From Neolewinella antarctica (GTDB lineage Bacteria; Bacteroidota; Bacteroidia; Chitinophagales; Saprospiraceae), in NCBI RefSeq assembly GCF_011927835.1, contig NZ_JAATJH010000001.1, positions 1,069,104-1,133,103 of the forward strand: a DNA stretch of 64,000 nt. Reading direction: 5' to 3'. Below are positions 51,656-62,100 of this stretch, in pieces. Each line of letters begins with the position of its first letter. The first letter of the stretch is position 1. Under the pieces are notes generated by a model. That model ran no database searches. It was not told the origin of the DNA and saw nothing but the letters and a program-made list of their open reading frames with translations. The position numbers and the translations under genes were made by a program.

Positions 51656-52510
51656 CTAATCACGTACGGTCATCCCCCATTCCCGGCCCAAAATATTTGC
51701 CTTCCGCTCCTCCGACCACCGGTAGCCACCCAGGCCACCGTCCGCCCGAATTACCCGGTGGCAGGGAATCAGGATCGCCACCGGGTTCTTCCCGATCGCC
51801 GTACCTGCCGCACGCGCGCTACCCGGTTGATCGATGGCTTTTGCTACGTCGCCGTAGGTACGCACCTCCCCGGTCGGAATGGCCAGGAGTGCCTGCCAGA
51901 TTTTAAGTTGAAAAGGCGTTCCTTTCAAATAAAGCGCCAGCGGCTTCGTCGGTGATTCGGTGCCATTAAGTACGCGCAACGCTAGTAGGGTTAGTTCGGT
52001 AGGGCGGTCGAGTAGGACAGCAGCGGGGAATTCACCCCTTAGCGCCGCCAACGCATCGCTGGCGTGTTCGTGGAAGGAAAGGAAACAGATGCCCCGCTTC
52101 GTCGCGGCGATAATTGCCTTGCCGTACGCGGTAGCTTGGTGCGTGTACCTGATCGTCAGGCCCGCCCCGCCCCGCTTATAGTCCGCCGGCGTCATGCGCA
52201 CGTAGAGATCGTGTAGCCGGCTGGGGCTGGAGAGACCCGCGCGCTCAGCAACGTCGAATAGTCGGAGCTGATCTTTAACCAACAGGCTTTTCGTACGCTC
52301 CAGCGTGATGAACTGCAGGTACTTCTTCGGCGTGACGCCGGCCCAGGATTGGAACAGTCGCTGAAAGTGAAACGGGCTCACGTTTGCCTGCGCAGCCACC
52401 TCCTCAAGACTTGGCTGTCGGTCGCAGTTCGCGCGTATGTAATCAATGGCCCGCGCAATCCGCTCGTAATTATGTGCCCCGGTTGCTGCTGATAAATCTT
52501 CCTGTGCCAT
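51656..52510 (-). CDS. AraC-type regulator fused to O6-methylguanine-DNA methyltransferase (Ada-like, short)
   Basis: 284 residues. An AraC helix-turn-helix domain (about 15-112: LEEVAAQANVSPFHFQRLFQSWAGVTPKKYL) is followed by a ribonuclease-like segment and the methyltransferase domain (about 195-280: KIWQALLAIPTGEVRTYGDVA ... ILIPCHRVIRADGGLGGY), with Cys in PCHRV as the acceptor. The N-terminal Ada domain that repairs methyl phosphotriesters with a Cys4 zinc site is missing, so how the regulator would be switched is unclear. Confidence 0.92.
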   Translation of the reverse strand: MAQEDLSAATGAHNYERIARAIDYIRANCDRQPSLEEVAAQANVSPFHFQRLFQSWAGVTPKKYLQFITLERTKSLLVKDQLRLFDVAERAGLSSPSRLHDLYVRMTPADYKRGGAGLTIRYTHQATAYGKAIIAATKRGICFLSFHEHASDALAALRGEFPAAVLLDRPTELTLLALRVLNGTESPTKPLALYLKGTPFQLKIWQALLAIPTGEVRTYGDVAKAIDQPGSARAAGTAIGKNPVAILIPCHRVIRADGGLGGYRWSEERKANILGREWGMTVRD

Positions 52511-52575
52511 ACCGTAAAGATGCGCCGTTCTCGCTACCCACGAAACCCGCTTCTTGCTAATCGCGGGCGACTTTG

Positions 52576-53031
52576 CTAGCTAGCTTGCAGCTTGGCGAAC
52601 CAGTCCGCGGACTCGATCTTTTCAATTCCGTCTATCCACTCCTGCGGCATGGCTACTTTGCGCAATTCCGAATAGTTGTAAGGCACCATAACTTGGTGGC
52701 TGACGGCTACGATACGCTCGTGGTTCTTGGAAAAGACCGCCGTCTGTAAAGTGAACCGGTCTTCGAGAATCTCGGACGTCCTTACGCCCACCACGACCGT
52801 ATCCGGGTGCGTCATCGGGAAAATGTACTTACAGTCCTGCCAGCCCAGGATGGTCCCCGTCCCTTCGCCGGCAAACGCCGTGTTCATGTTCATCGCTTCG
52901 AAGTAGATCACCCGCGCCGTCTCGGCCCACTTCAAGTAAACGAGGTTGTTCACGTGGCGGGCGCTATCCATATCCCCCCAGTGCGTGGGGAATTCAACGG
53001 TAGTTTGAAAGTCTTCGAGGCTAAGCCGCAT
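52576..53031 (-). CDS. acyl-CoA thioesterase (4HBT hotdog fold)
   Basis: 151-residue single hotdog domain. HWGDMDSARHVNNLVYLKWAETARVIYFE (residues 17-45) is the 4-hydroxybenzoyl-CoA thioesterase-family signature with the catalytic Asp. It is followed by TVVVGVRTSEILEDRFTLQTAVF. The substrate is an acyl-CoA of unknown chain. It sits 29 bp after the TolC gene and could be part of the same operon by chance. Confidence 0.88.
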   Translation of the reverse strand: MRLSLEDFQTTVEFPTHWGDMDSARHVNNLVYLKWAETARVIYFEAMNMNTAFAGEGTGTILGWQDCKYIFPMTHPDTVVVGVRTSEILEDRFTLQTAVFSKNHERIVAVSHQVMVPYNYSELRKVAMPQEWIDGIEKIESADWFAKLQAS

Positions 53032-53060
53032 GGGGTGTTATTTGGATGGAGTGATGGTCG

Positions 53061-54521
53061 CTAGTTCTCCGGGAGGCCTTCGATCAGGTCGTTGGCCAGG
53101 AAGCGGTAATTGAGCAATTCTTTGCGAATTTGCGCTTTGAGTTCGATGAGCTTGAGTTGCGCCTCAATGTATTTTTCCTGCCGCTTGTTGAGCAGAAAGA
53201 CGGAGCTTTCGCCGTAGATGAATTTTGTATTCTCTAACCCCAGTAGTGTGCGGTAGCGTACCGTATTCGCTTCCGTGATGCCTACCTGGTCACGCAGTAC
53301 GTCGATCTGGTCGATACTAGCCCGCAGTTTATTGTTGAGCTCGTTCTGTTTGGCCAGTAGCTCAAGCCCATTCTCCCTGATTTTGATTTCCCCCAATTGC
53401 ACCTGCGCCCGCGCCTGACGCAATAACAGGGGCACCGAAAAGTCGAACCCCCACCTAAAGTCATTCGACGAGAAATTCGGCCGCAGACTTTCTTCCCCCG
53501 TCGCTAACAAAGCATTGTACTTCACCTTCAGTTTCGGCCGCGCCTTGACGCGTTTAAGACGTTGCTCGATCTGGTAGACCTCCTGCTTGTTTAAATAATA
53601 TTTAATGAGCGGGTTGGTAGCCACCAGGTTAACCGTGGGGTCGACCAGGACTAGGGGCACCCCCAGCGCGAATGGCGATGGAATAATACCCGGTTGCAGT
53701 TCCAGTGGCGTACCGTCGAACCACAAATAATTCTCCATGGTTTGCTGCGCTTTGATGAGCTTGGCGTCGTTTTTCCGGAGTTCGGTCAGGGCGTCTTGCA
53801 AAAGAATGAAGGCCTCCAGCGTGTCCATCGCGGTGTATTCACCGTTGTCGTAAGAAATCCGCGTGCTTTCAAAGTAGGTGGTGGCCAGAATGAGGTTACT
53901 ATCCAGCACTCCTTCGTAGTAGAAAAACTTTTGCCAGTCCACGTAAGTCGTGCTGGCTTCGTACAGCAAATCGTTCAGTGCGATTTGTCGCTCGTTCTCG
54001 TTCAATTGCTGGATCACCCCTGCCCGGTCGAGTGCGATGCGCCGTTCGTTAACGATCAGGCCCTGCAGAAGATCGGCTTCCAGACCGACGTGCCACAGCC
54101 CGAGATCATCCGTCTGTTCCTCCGGGTTCAGGAATACTCCGTCCGTCTGCTCGTACCCGGCCACGACGTCGACGCCGTACACGGTCGGGACGCGCAGTTT
54201 ACTCTGGTAGGTCTGGTAATAAAGTTTATCGTCAAAGTCCTTCTGGGCCCAGTCGGCCTCCAGAACGGGATCGAGATTACCCCGGGCCATTAGCATTTCC
54301 GCGCGGGCGCGGTCGGTCTGAAGATCAGCCTGGAGGGAGATGGGGTGGTGGAGTTGGACGCTGGTCAGAAATTCTTCGAGGCTGAAGACGTTAGCGGCCG
54401 TTTGACCGCTCAGCACGGGAGAACCCAGTAACAACAAGACGGTACCCAGCAGTACTTTACGGTATACGGTGCACACCGTTAGCCAATTGGGAATACTTTT
54501 CTCCTCGTGGAAAATCCGCAT
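53061..54521 (-). CDS. TolC-family outer-membrane efflux protein
   Basis: 486 residues with a hydrophobic signal segment (VLLGTVLLLLGSPVLSGQT, about 27-45), then alternating long helices and strands with heptad character as in TolC (two repeats of about 200 residues). It forms the trimeric outer-membrane tunnel of an export system. Start at 54521, 7 bp after the HlyD-like gene. A variant of the short GC-rich repeat lies at 53397-53416 (encoding RAQVQ). Confidence 0.88.
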   Translation of the reverse strand: MRIFHEEKSIPNWLTVCTVYRKVLLGTVLLLLGSPVLSGQTAANVFSLEEFLTSVQLHHPISLQADLQTDRARAEMLMARGNLDPVLEADWAQKDFDDKLYYQTYQSKLRVPTVYGVDVVAGYEQTDGVFLNPEEQTDDLGLWHVGLEADLLQGLIVNERRIALDRAGVIQQLNENERQIALNDLLYEASTTYVDWQKFFYYEGVLDSNLILATTYFESTRISYDNGEYTAMDTLEAFILLQDALTELRKNDAKLIKAQQTMENYLWFDGTPLELQPGIIPSPFALGVPLVLVDPTVNLVATNPLIKYYLNKQEVYQIEQRLKRVKARPKLKVKYNALLATGEESLRPNFSSNDFRWGFDFSVPLLLRQARAQVQLGEIKIRENGLELLAKQNELNNKLRASIDQIDVLRDQVGITEANTVRYRTLLGLENTKFIYGESSVFLLNKRQEKYIEAQLKLIELKAQIRKELLNYRFLANDLIEGLPEN

Positions 54522-54528
54522 ATTTATA

Positions 54529-55908
54529 TCACTTTATTGATTTCCCCGGAGCTTTCCTTTTGAGCTCTTTGGGCGCGTCTTTTGCATCCTCATCGTAAAA
54601 CTGCGCCGGGAAGCCATTCAACTGTCGCCATAATTCGTACCAGATCGGCACGTCGTTCAGCAGGACGAACGCCTGGGCTCCCGTCCCTACCCTCAACTCC
54701 TTTGGCCAGGAGCGCTTAGAACTCATCGGGCTGATCAAAATCCGGTACTGGCCATTCTCGCTAATGAAGCGGTCTACGGCCACCACCTCCCCGGTAAAGA
54801 TGCCCGTGGAGGCTTCCGGCCAGCCGCTGATGACGATTGCCGGCCAACCATCGAACCGCAGCCGGGCTTCCTCCCCGATGTTAACGAGGGGTAGATCCTG
54901 GGGTTTGACGAACATCTCCACCGTGAGATCAAACTCAGTCGGGGCAATGGTGGCAATATCGTCGCCCTCTTTGATCAGCTCCCCCAGGCCCTTCTTCATT
55001 GTTTTCGTTACGTAACCGTCCTGCGGCGCGGTAATGTAGTAGAACTGTTGGCGGAAGGCGTAATTGCTGTACTGGTTCTCTAGTTTTGCCGTAGCGCCGA
55101 CGCTCTCCGACCGGGCAGACAGCACTGATTGCCGGTCGGAATCTGCTTTGGCCAACTTCTCTCCGTACTCCCGCTCCACCAATGATTGTTCTATGATGGC
55201 GTTGGTGAGTTCACGCCGTTGGTTCATCAGTTTGTTACGCTGCGAGGTAACCTTTGCCCGTGTCTCCTGAACTTTGAGTTCTTTATCCTGAAAGTCGGTA
55301 AGTGACTTTACGCCCTTATCGTACATTTCTTTGAACCGCTCTAACTGATTCTCCGCGATCTCCAAATTCGCCTCGAACGCGACCAAGTCGGCGCTGTCGA
55401 TCGTGATCTTATTTCTTGCTTGTTGGGCCTTGTTACTAATCTGCTCTCGCTTCAAGAGTAAGCCCCTTTCCAGTTGGCTGTACTGATTACTAAGCGCCGA
55501 GCTTTTATCATCGTAAGCCTGGATGCCCGTTAGTTTGGCATCGATCTGCTCGCGCGTCCGTTCTACGAGGGAGGAATCGAAGTACTCACTCTTTATTTCA
55601 GTGAGGTGCGCGATCGTGTCACCGGCGTACACAAAATCTCCTTCCTGTACGTACCACTCCTGAATCCGACCGGGGATGACCGCCTGCATTCCCTGCGGCC
55701 GCTGGCTGGGGTCGCGCGTGTTGACGTATCCTTTCGCGTTGATGTTCTGCGTCCAGGGCACGAACAGACAGCCCAGTATAATAAATACGAGACTGCCGAA
55801 CACGAGGAGTATCCACTTTTCGGCGTGCACGCTACGCATGAGCTTGAAGGAGTCAAACTCGTGTAACTTGACCCGTTCGTCGATTGAATTTTCCGAAATG
55901 TTAAGCAT
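54529..55908 (-). CDS. HlyD-family membrane fusion protein
   Basis: 459 residues. One transmembrane helix (KWILLVFGSLVFIILGCLFVPW, about 30-51), a biotinyl-lipoyl-like segment (GYVNTRDPSQRPQGMQAVIPGRIQEWYVQEGDFVYAGDTIA, about 61-100), and a long alpha-hairpin of coiled coil (about 105-285). The second half-lipoyl part (YYITAPQDGYVTKTMKKGLGELIKEGDDIATI) and a beta-barrel follow. It bridges the inner-membrane ABC protein to the TolC tunnel. It overlaps closely with the ABC gene (2 bp apart). Confidence 0.92.
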   Translation of the reverse strand: MLNISENSIDERVKLHEFDSFKLMRSVHAEKWILLVFGSLVFIILGCLFVPWTQNINAKGYVNTRDPSQRPQGMQAVIPGRIQEWYVQEGDFVYAGDTIAHLTEIKSEYFDSSLVERTREQIDAKLTGIQAYDDKSSALSNQYSQLERGLLLKREQISNKAQQARNKITIDSADLVAFEANLEIAENQLERFKEMYDKGVKSLTDFQDKELKVQETRAKVTSQRNKLMNQRRELTNAIIEQSLVEREYGEKLAKADSDRQSVLSARSESVGATAKLENQYSNYAFRQQFYYITAPQDGYVTKTMKKGLGELIKEGDDIATIAPTEFDLTVEMFVKPQDLPLVNIGEEARLRFDGWPAIVISGWPEASTGIFTGEVVAVDRFISENGQYRILISPMSSKRSWPKELRVGTGAQAFVLLNDVPIWYELWRQLNGFPAQFYDEDAKDAPKELKRKAPGKSIK

Positions 55909-55910
55909 GA

Positions 55911-57551
55911 TCAGTAGCTATCGAGGTTAAAAATACGGCTGCTGCGTTCTTTCCAGTAAGGGTCGTGGGAGACGACGAGTACCGTCCAGGGCCGCTCGGG
56001 CGACATCAGGTAATCGATAATCCGGTTGGATTCGGTTTCCCCGACGAAAATTAGCGGATCTTCCAGTAGTAACAGTTTCGGTTCGGTAATGATGATGCGG
56101 GCGATCATGATCTTTTGAATTACGGCGCGGGGCAAGCGGCGACCGCCACTGTCTACGTAACTGTCCAAACCCTCCGGCTGGTGTTCAAGATAATCATTCA
56201 GTTGTAGCAAGCTCAGCACTTCGGTGAGTCGGGCGCTGGTTATTTCCCGCCCAAGCGTAATGTTTTCCCGCAGCGTGGATTCAAATATCTGGTTCGTGGG
56301 GTAAGCCACACCGATTTCCTGATAGAGCATCTCGCGGTTATAGGTGGTGAGCGGGGTACCGTTTACGTAGAACTCCCCGTCCTGGATCTGATAGATGCCC
56401 GCCAGGATCTGCAACAACACGGTCTTGCCACTACCGGACTTTCCTTCCAGCACGACCTTTTCCCCCGCCGCGATCTCGAACGACAAATTGTCGATCACGT
56501 TACGTCGGTCGCCGGGGAAGGCAAATTCGATTTCGGCTGCGCGCAGTGAGATTGGTCCGGATGCTTCCACGGCAGCCTTACCGGCATCGGTGTCTAATTC
56601 CAAATCGGTTACGTAGCCAATCTTATCGAGCGCGGTGAGGACGTCGTAGATCGTGTCGATGATGCGCATGATCTTCTCGACGGAAGCGATGATCAAGATA
56701 ATGATAATCTCAGAAGCCACGAACTGACCGATGTTCATCTCCTGCGCGAAAACGAGATAGCCCCCCAGGAAGAGCAACCCCGCGGCAATGAACACCTTAA
56801 ACCCGATGAAGAGCCGGTACTGGTTGAGAATCACCTGGAAGTGAGATTCCCGGTTTTTCAGGTAGCCCTTGACGATGGTGTCTGTCTCCCGCAGGTGTAA
56901 GTCGCTGCCGGAGTTAAGTTTGAAGGTCCGGGTGTTGCGCGCAATTTCTTCTAACCAGTGGACGAGGCGGTATTTGTACTTACTCTCCTTGATGCTTGTT
57001 TCCAGTCCCTTCGGCCCCGTGACGGCGAAGATCACGTACAGTATCAGCACCAACGAAATAGCTAGGATAATGAAGTACGGACTGTAAATGGCCAGCACGA
57101 GCATGCCAAAAACGATCTGAAAGGCCGCAAGTGAGAAATCGATCACGATCTTCGGTAGGCCTTTTTGGATGGTCAGCGTATCGAAAAACCGGTTCGCCAG
57201 TTCCGGCGCGTGGACTTTGTCAAGTTGTACGTAACTAATTTTCGGTAATCGGTAAGCGAATTCGAAGGCGGAACGGGCAAAAAGATTTTGCTGCACGTTC
57301 TCCAAAATCCGTAGTTGCAGTACTTGTAAAACCCCGGTGATCGCAATACCCCCCAGTACGACACTCACCAAAAACAACCAGGAGGTAGTTGCCTCCCCCG
57401 CCTGAATAAAGTTAATGATGGCCTGGATGCCCAGAGGCAGCGTCAAGTTGACGACTCCGTTCAGAATAGCAAAAATATAGATGGTGCGAAGTTCGGAGCG
57501 GTACTGGCTCAACAAACTCCAAAACCTTTTGACGGGTGGGGTACGGGTCAT
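55911..57551 (-). CDS. type 1 secretion ABC exporter with unusual nucleotide site
   Basis: 546 residues: six-helix transmembrane domain (about 1-310) and nucleotide-binding domain (about 330-546). Walker A is LEGKSGSGKTVLLQ, and the H-loop VVSHD is intact. However, the Walker B end reads LLLLEDP instead of LLLLDEP, and the signature LSGGQ is replaced by DSGGRRLPRAVIQK. No peptidase C39 domain precedes the membrane part. With the HlyD- and TolC-like genes it forms a complete export operon; the cargo is unknown, and no RTX-like protein is nearby. Confidence 0.88.
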   Translation of the reverse strand: MTRTPPVKRFWSLLSQYRSELRTIYIFAILNGVVNLTLPLGIQAIINFIQAGEATTSWLFLVSVVLGGIAITGVLQVLQLRILENVQQNLFARSAFEFAYRLPKISYVQLDKVHAPELANRFFDTLTIQKGLPKIVIDFSLAAFQIVFGMLVLAIYSPYFIILAISLVLILYVIFAVTGPKGLETSIKESKYKYRLVHWLEEIARNTRTFKLNSGSDLHLRETDTIVKGYLKNRESHFQVILNQYRLFIGFKVFIAAGLLFLGGYLVFAQEMNIGQFVASEIIIILIIASVEKIMRIIDTIYDVLTALDKIGYVTDLELDTDAGKAAVEASGPISLRAAEIEFAFPGDRRNVIDNLSFEIAAGEKVVLEGKSGSGKTVLLQILAGIYQIQDGEFYVNGTPLTTYNREMLYQEIGVAYPTNQIFESTLRENITLGREITSARLTEVLSLLQLNDYLEHQPEGLDSYVDSGGRRLPRAVIQKIMIARIIITEPKLLLLEDPLIFVGETESNRIIDYLMSPERPWTVLVVSHDPYWKERSSRIFNLDSY

Positions 57552-57861
57552 GGAGGCGGGCTGGTTAAAGTCCGGATTTAGAGCCCGGTAGGGGTAGTAT
57601 TGTATGAGGAAACTCCTTGCGGCCAGTCAAGTTTACTGACGCGGGCGGTCGGTACTCGTTATGACATTTAAGCGACGCGGGGCGTATCCATCCTAAATTT
57701 AGCGCCACAAAGGTAGTAAGGAGTTAGTCGTAAAAGCCGAACTACTTGGTGAAGGCCTCGGATGCTTCCTTCATCTCGATGACTCCCACCCCGTCATCAC
57801 TGCTTTTGCGACCACACTGCATCTACGTCCGCGCACCACCAGGGGACGCCAAGCATCTTGT
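57552..57861. other. intergenic region upstream of the export operon
   Basis: 310 bp between the ABC gene and the DUF2891 gene. It holds the -7 box described above and, at 57819-57840, a degenerate short GC-rich repeat (GCATCTACGTCCGCGCACCA). Nothing else is recognised. Confidence 0.5.
57709..57716 (-). promoter_or_regulatory. -7 box of the ABC-HlyD-TolC operon
   Basis: Minus-strand TACCTTTG, about 158 nt upstream of the ABC start, implying a long 5' untranslated region. -33 is unclear. Confidence 0.45.
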
Positions 57862-58968
57862 CTACCGTAGCGCATAAAGCGCAAAACTCCCCAGCCAGTG
57901 CCCTCCCTCGTAGCCATCACCCACCAGGTTGGGCAGTGAATACTCGACGTGTTTGTTAGCTATACCGACCAGGTGGGCGTACTCATTCGGATACTGCCTC
58001 GCCAACCCGTAGAGCACCCACGCACGGCTGAAATTCAATCCGTCGAGGTGAACCAACTTACCATCCGTCCGGTCCGCTACCAGCCCGACTTCGAGGTCGT
58101 AGCCCGGCTCGACCAAAGCGGGCAAGAACGCAGCTAACCACGCGTGAAAATCTTCGGTCTCGAGGACGCGTGCCATGATCCTGATTTCTTCCAGGCACGG
58201 GCTCAGAAAATCGAAGCCCCCCGGCTCCCACGACATCGGGCAAGCGCGGTCATTCAGGTAAAATCGCCTGGCCGCATCTTCCACCGCAAACTTCAGGGGC
58301 TCGCTACCGACGCCGTCGGCGTAATCCCACGCCATGGTCATCCCGAAGGCGGTGTTGGGGTGCTCACCAGTTCGGATGGCGTAATTCAGCTTGGGCAGGA
58401 ACGCGACGTACTTGTCCACAATTAACGCCACCAGCGGTTCCAGATTGGCTACTAATTCCGGCGCCAGGTCGTCTTCCCAATCGTTAAGTTCCAGACGTAA
58501 TTGCAACAGCCACGCCCAGCCGTAAGTGCGCTCATAACTCCCGTTGTGCACTCCGTCAAAATAGACCACTTCCCGCGCTACGTTGGCCGCGCTGAGGTTT
58601 TCTCGTAGCATTCGCTTAGCGTCCTCCGCACGCTCCAGATTTGGAAATTCTTTCAGCAGCGCAACGACCGACCAGTGACCGTGCACGGCGCTGTGCCAGT
58701 CGAAACAACCGTAAAACGACGGATGAAGAATACTTGGCTCTGCTAAATCCGCCTTTTCGCCGACGGTTTGGTTGAGCTTGTTCGGGTACTCCTGTTGAAT
58801 GCACGCCAGGGGCAGCTCTAGTAGGCGAGTAGCCATTGCTTCCGTCAGGCGCAGCGGATCTTGCACGGGTGATTGATTTTGGGGCGCTTCCTTCTCGGGC
58901 GCGGGCGCCGGTGCCGTGCAGGTGGGAAGAAGCAGGGTAAATAGGACTAAGACAATTTGTTGACGCAT
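57862..58968 (-). CDS. DUF2891 lipoprotein
   Basis: 368 residues from the ATG at 58968; the longer frame to 59184 runs into the rpoC terminator and has no homology. MRQQIVLVLFTLLLPTC is a lipoprotein signal (Cys17), followed by an Ala/Pro/Gln spacer. The body matches DUF2891: HPSFYGCFDWHSAVHGHW near residue 85, and YERTYGWAWLLQLRLEL. It looks like an (alpha/alpha)6 toroid with likely catalytic His/Glu residues, as in glycoside-processing enzymes, but the activity is unknown. Confidence 0.85.
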   Translation of the reverse strand: MRQQIVLVLFTLLLPTCTAPAPAPEKEAPQNQSPVQDPLRLTEAMATRLLELPLACIQQEYPNKLNQTVGEKADLAEPSILHPSFYGCFDWHSAVHGHWSVVALLKEFPNLERAEDAKRMLRENLSAANVAREVVYFDGVHNGSYERTYGWAWLLQLRLELNDWEDDLAPELVANLEPLVALIVDKYVAFLPKLNYAIRTGEHPNTAFGMTMAWDYADGVGSEPLKFAVEDAARRFYLNDRACPMSWEPGGFDFLSPCLEEIRIMARVLETEDFHAWLAAFLPALVEPGYDLEVGLVADRTDGKLVHLDGLNFSRAWVLYGLARQYPNEYAHLVGIANKHVEYSLPNLVGDGYEGGHWLGSFALYALR

Positions 58969-59133
58969 GACGTGAAGGTAGCTGATGGGCGGCGTCTTGT
59001 CGCCGTCCCGCCTCAGCCTGATGTGGCCCCGAGCTATCAATGCTACGTCATTTCGTCGGTCCACTGCCCCTTTCCTATCGTTGCGACCAGGATAACAATT
59101 TCCAAATCTGACTGGGGCAATCCGTACCGAACA

Positions 59134-59169
59134 GAAAACGCCCCGCCGGCCAGAGCCAACGGAGCGTTT
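59134..59169 (-). terminator. intrinsic terminator of rpoC
   Basis: Minus-strand AAACGCTCCG (59169-59160) pairs with CGGGGCGTTT (59145-59136), with one G-U pair, and TTTTCTGTT continues; 24 nt after the rpoC stop codon. Confidence 0.85.
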
Positions 59170-59192
59170 CAAGTTTCGTATCAAATCGGTAT

Positions 59193-62100
59193 CTACTTCG
59201 CGTCATCTTCGCCGTCGATAATCTTGTCAGCATCATCCGATGCTTCTAAAACGTCGTTGGCAGTTGGTGTCTCCAACGGATTAGTGGCTGCAACTACTTC
59301 TTCGTCATCCGTAGTAGCCGTTGCTTCCGAAGTATCGGCGGTGGCTGGCGCTTCTTTAGCTTCAGTCGTCGCGTCGACTTTCGGCGTTTGCTCGGCAGTT
59401 GATGCTTCCTGAACTTCGGCGGTAGCTGCTATTTCCACCACTTGATCGGTAGTTGGCACTGCCTCAGCTTTAGCGATAGCAGCCTCTTCCGGTGTCTGGA
59501 GGGTCGTCGGTTCTCCGTGAAAATTGGTATCAGCGGATGCTTCGGGCACTTCCTGACCGGTAGGTACTTTCTCAATTTCGGCAGTAATCGCTGCTTCCGT
59601 CACCCGAGGGGCGGTTGGTGTGGCGGAAACCTCGGTAATAGCCGGTCCATCCATTACGGCAGTAGCAACCGGGGCTCCCATGACGGCGGTATCGGTAGGC
59701 ATTTCCATTACGTCGGATGCAGTTGCGGTCCCCGCGGCAGCCGTAGCTTGAGCGTTCGCCAAAGCTGAAGCAGCGCTAGCTTCTTCCGCAGCTTTAGCAG
59801 CAGCTTCTTCCTCAGCAAAAGCCCGCTGGCGAGCTTCCCACTGGTCCTGTGCTTCTTTCGTCGTTACGAACAGGCGGTCATACTTACGCATACCCGTACC
59901 GGCTGGAATCCGCTTACCGACAATTACGTTCTCCTTGAGGCCTTCGAGGAAGTCCTGCTTGGCGGCAATCGCGGCCGTGGAGAGTACTTTCGTCGTCTCC
60001 TGGAAAGAGGCGGCAGAAATCCAACTCGGTGTACCGAGCGAAGATTTAGTGATACCCTGCAGCAGCGGGAAGCTGGTTGCAGCCTGCGCGTCGCGGAACG
60101 TCATGATCTTCATATCGTTACGCTTCAGACGAGAGTTCTCTTCCCGAACTTCACGCATCGTGACGATCTTGCCCTCACGGAAGCGATCGGAATCGCCCTT
60201 CTCGTTGATGACTTTCTTGTCGTAGATCCAGTCGTTCTGCTTAAAGAACTCGTAGCGCTCGATGGCTTCCCCTTCGAGAAAGGTCGTATCACCCTGGTCT
60301 ACGATCTGAACACGGCGCATCATCTGACGACAGATCGTTTCGATGTGCTTGTTGTTGATCGTAATACCCTGCGAGCGGTAAACTTCCTGGACACCGTTGA
60401 CCAAATAGGTCTGTACGGCGAAAGGACCTTTGATGTCGAGAATATCGCGCGGCGCGATGGCACCGTCGGACAGCGGCATACCGGCGCGAACGAAATCCTG
60501 ATCCTGCACGAGAATGTGCTTGCTGAGGTTGATCAGGTACTTGCGCTTCTGACCGTCTTTGGCTTCTACGATCAACTCACGGTTACCGCGTTTGATCTTT
60601 TTAGAGAACGTTACGATACCGTCAATTTCAGATACAACGGCGGGGTTACTAGGATTACGTGCCTCGAAAAGCTCCGTTACCCGCGGCAGACCACCGGTGA
60701 TATCCGCGATCTTACCACCCTTCCGGGGGATTTTTACGATCTTCTCGCCAAGGGCGACATCAGCACCGTCCTTCACCGAGATGTAGGCACCTACGGGTAG
60801 GTTATACTGACGTAATTCGGCTCCGTCCTTATCGATGATTGTGATGGTCGGAATCCGCTTCCGGTCACGTGTTTCGATCACGACCTTCTCTTCGAAGCCC
60901 GTTAGCTCGTCACGTTCCGTCCGGAAAGTTACACCTTCGTCGATGTCGGAATACCGCGCGATACCGGCGAATTCGGAAACGATCACCGCGTTGTAGGGGT
61001 CCCACTCAACGATGCGCTCCCCTTTCTTAATAGTCTGGCCATCTTCAACGAAGAGCGTACCACCGTAAGGAATGTACTGCGTCGTGTAAACCTTGCCAGT
61101 CTCCGGGTTAGAAATTTTCATTTCACCGGAACGGGAAAGAACGATGGTTTGCTTATCGCCCATCATGTCGACGGCGTCAACCGTGCGAATATCTTCGAAA
61201 GATACCTTACCGTTGAATTTAGATTCAAGGTTATTATCGGTACTAGTCACGGAAGCCGTACCACCTACGTGGAACGTACGAAGCGTAAGCTGTGTACCGG
61301 GCTCTCCGATGGACTGCGCGGCAATGATACCGACGGCGTCACCGATCTCGGCCTTACGACCGGATGCAAGGTTTTTACCGTAACACTTCGCACAAACACC
61401 ACGCTCGACCTCACAGGTAAGCACGGAACGGATGGTTACCTCTTCGACGCCTTCAGCTTCGATGTACTTCGCGGTCCGTTGGTCGATGTAAGCATCGGCC
61501 TCGACAATTACCTCATCGGTAACCGGGTGGAGGATGTCATCAAGGGCATAGCGGCCGGCAATGCGGCTTTCCAGGCTCTCGATCAACTTATCATTCTCAC
61601 GCAGCGCTGAAGTATCGATGCCCCGGAGAGTACCACAGTCTGGGATCATAACGACCACATCCTGCGCAACGTCTACCAAACGACGCGTCAGGTAGCCAGC
61701 ATCAGCCGTCTTCAGAGCCGTGTCGGCCAGTCCCTTACGGGCACCGTGTGTGGAGATAAAGTACTCCAGTACGGAAAGTCCGTCGACGAAGTTGGAAAGA
61801 ATCGGATTCTCGATAACGGCGGGGCCGGCATCGTTCGATTTTTTCGGCTTGGCCATCAGACCACGAAGACCACAGAGCTGCTTAATCTGCTGTGTGGAAC
61901 CACGGGCTCCGGAGTGGAGCATCATGTACACGGAGTTAAAACCTTGCTTGTGCTCGGCCAACTCTTGCATCAGCGTAGTCGTGATCTCGTTGTCGGCACT
62001 AGTCCACTTGTCAATCACCTTATTATAACGCTCGTTATTGGTGATGAGACCCATGTTGTAGTTGTCCTGAATGTCGTCCACTTCGGCGCGGGCTTGAATC

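Noticed and set aside
57862-59184. Longer DUF2891 start at 59184
   Set aside because: Extra residues would read through the rpoC terminator and precede a perfect lipoprotein signal at 58968.
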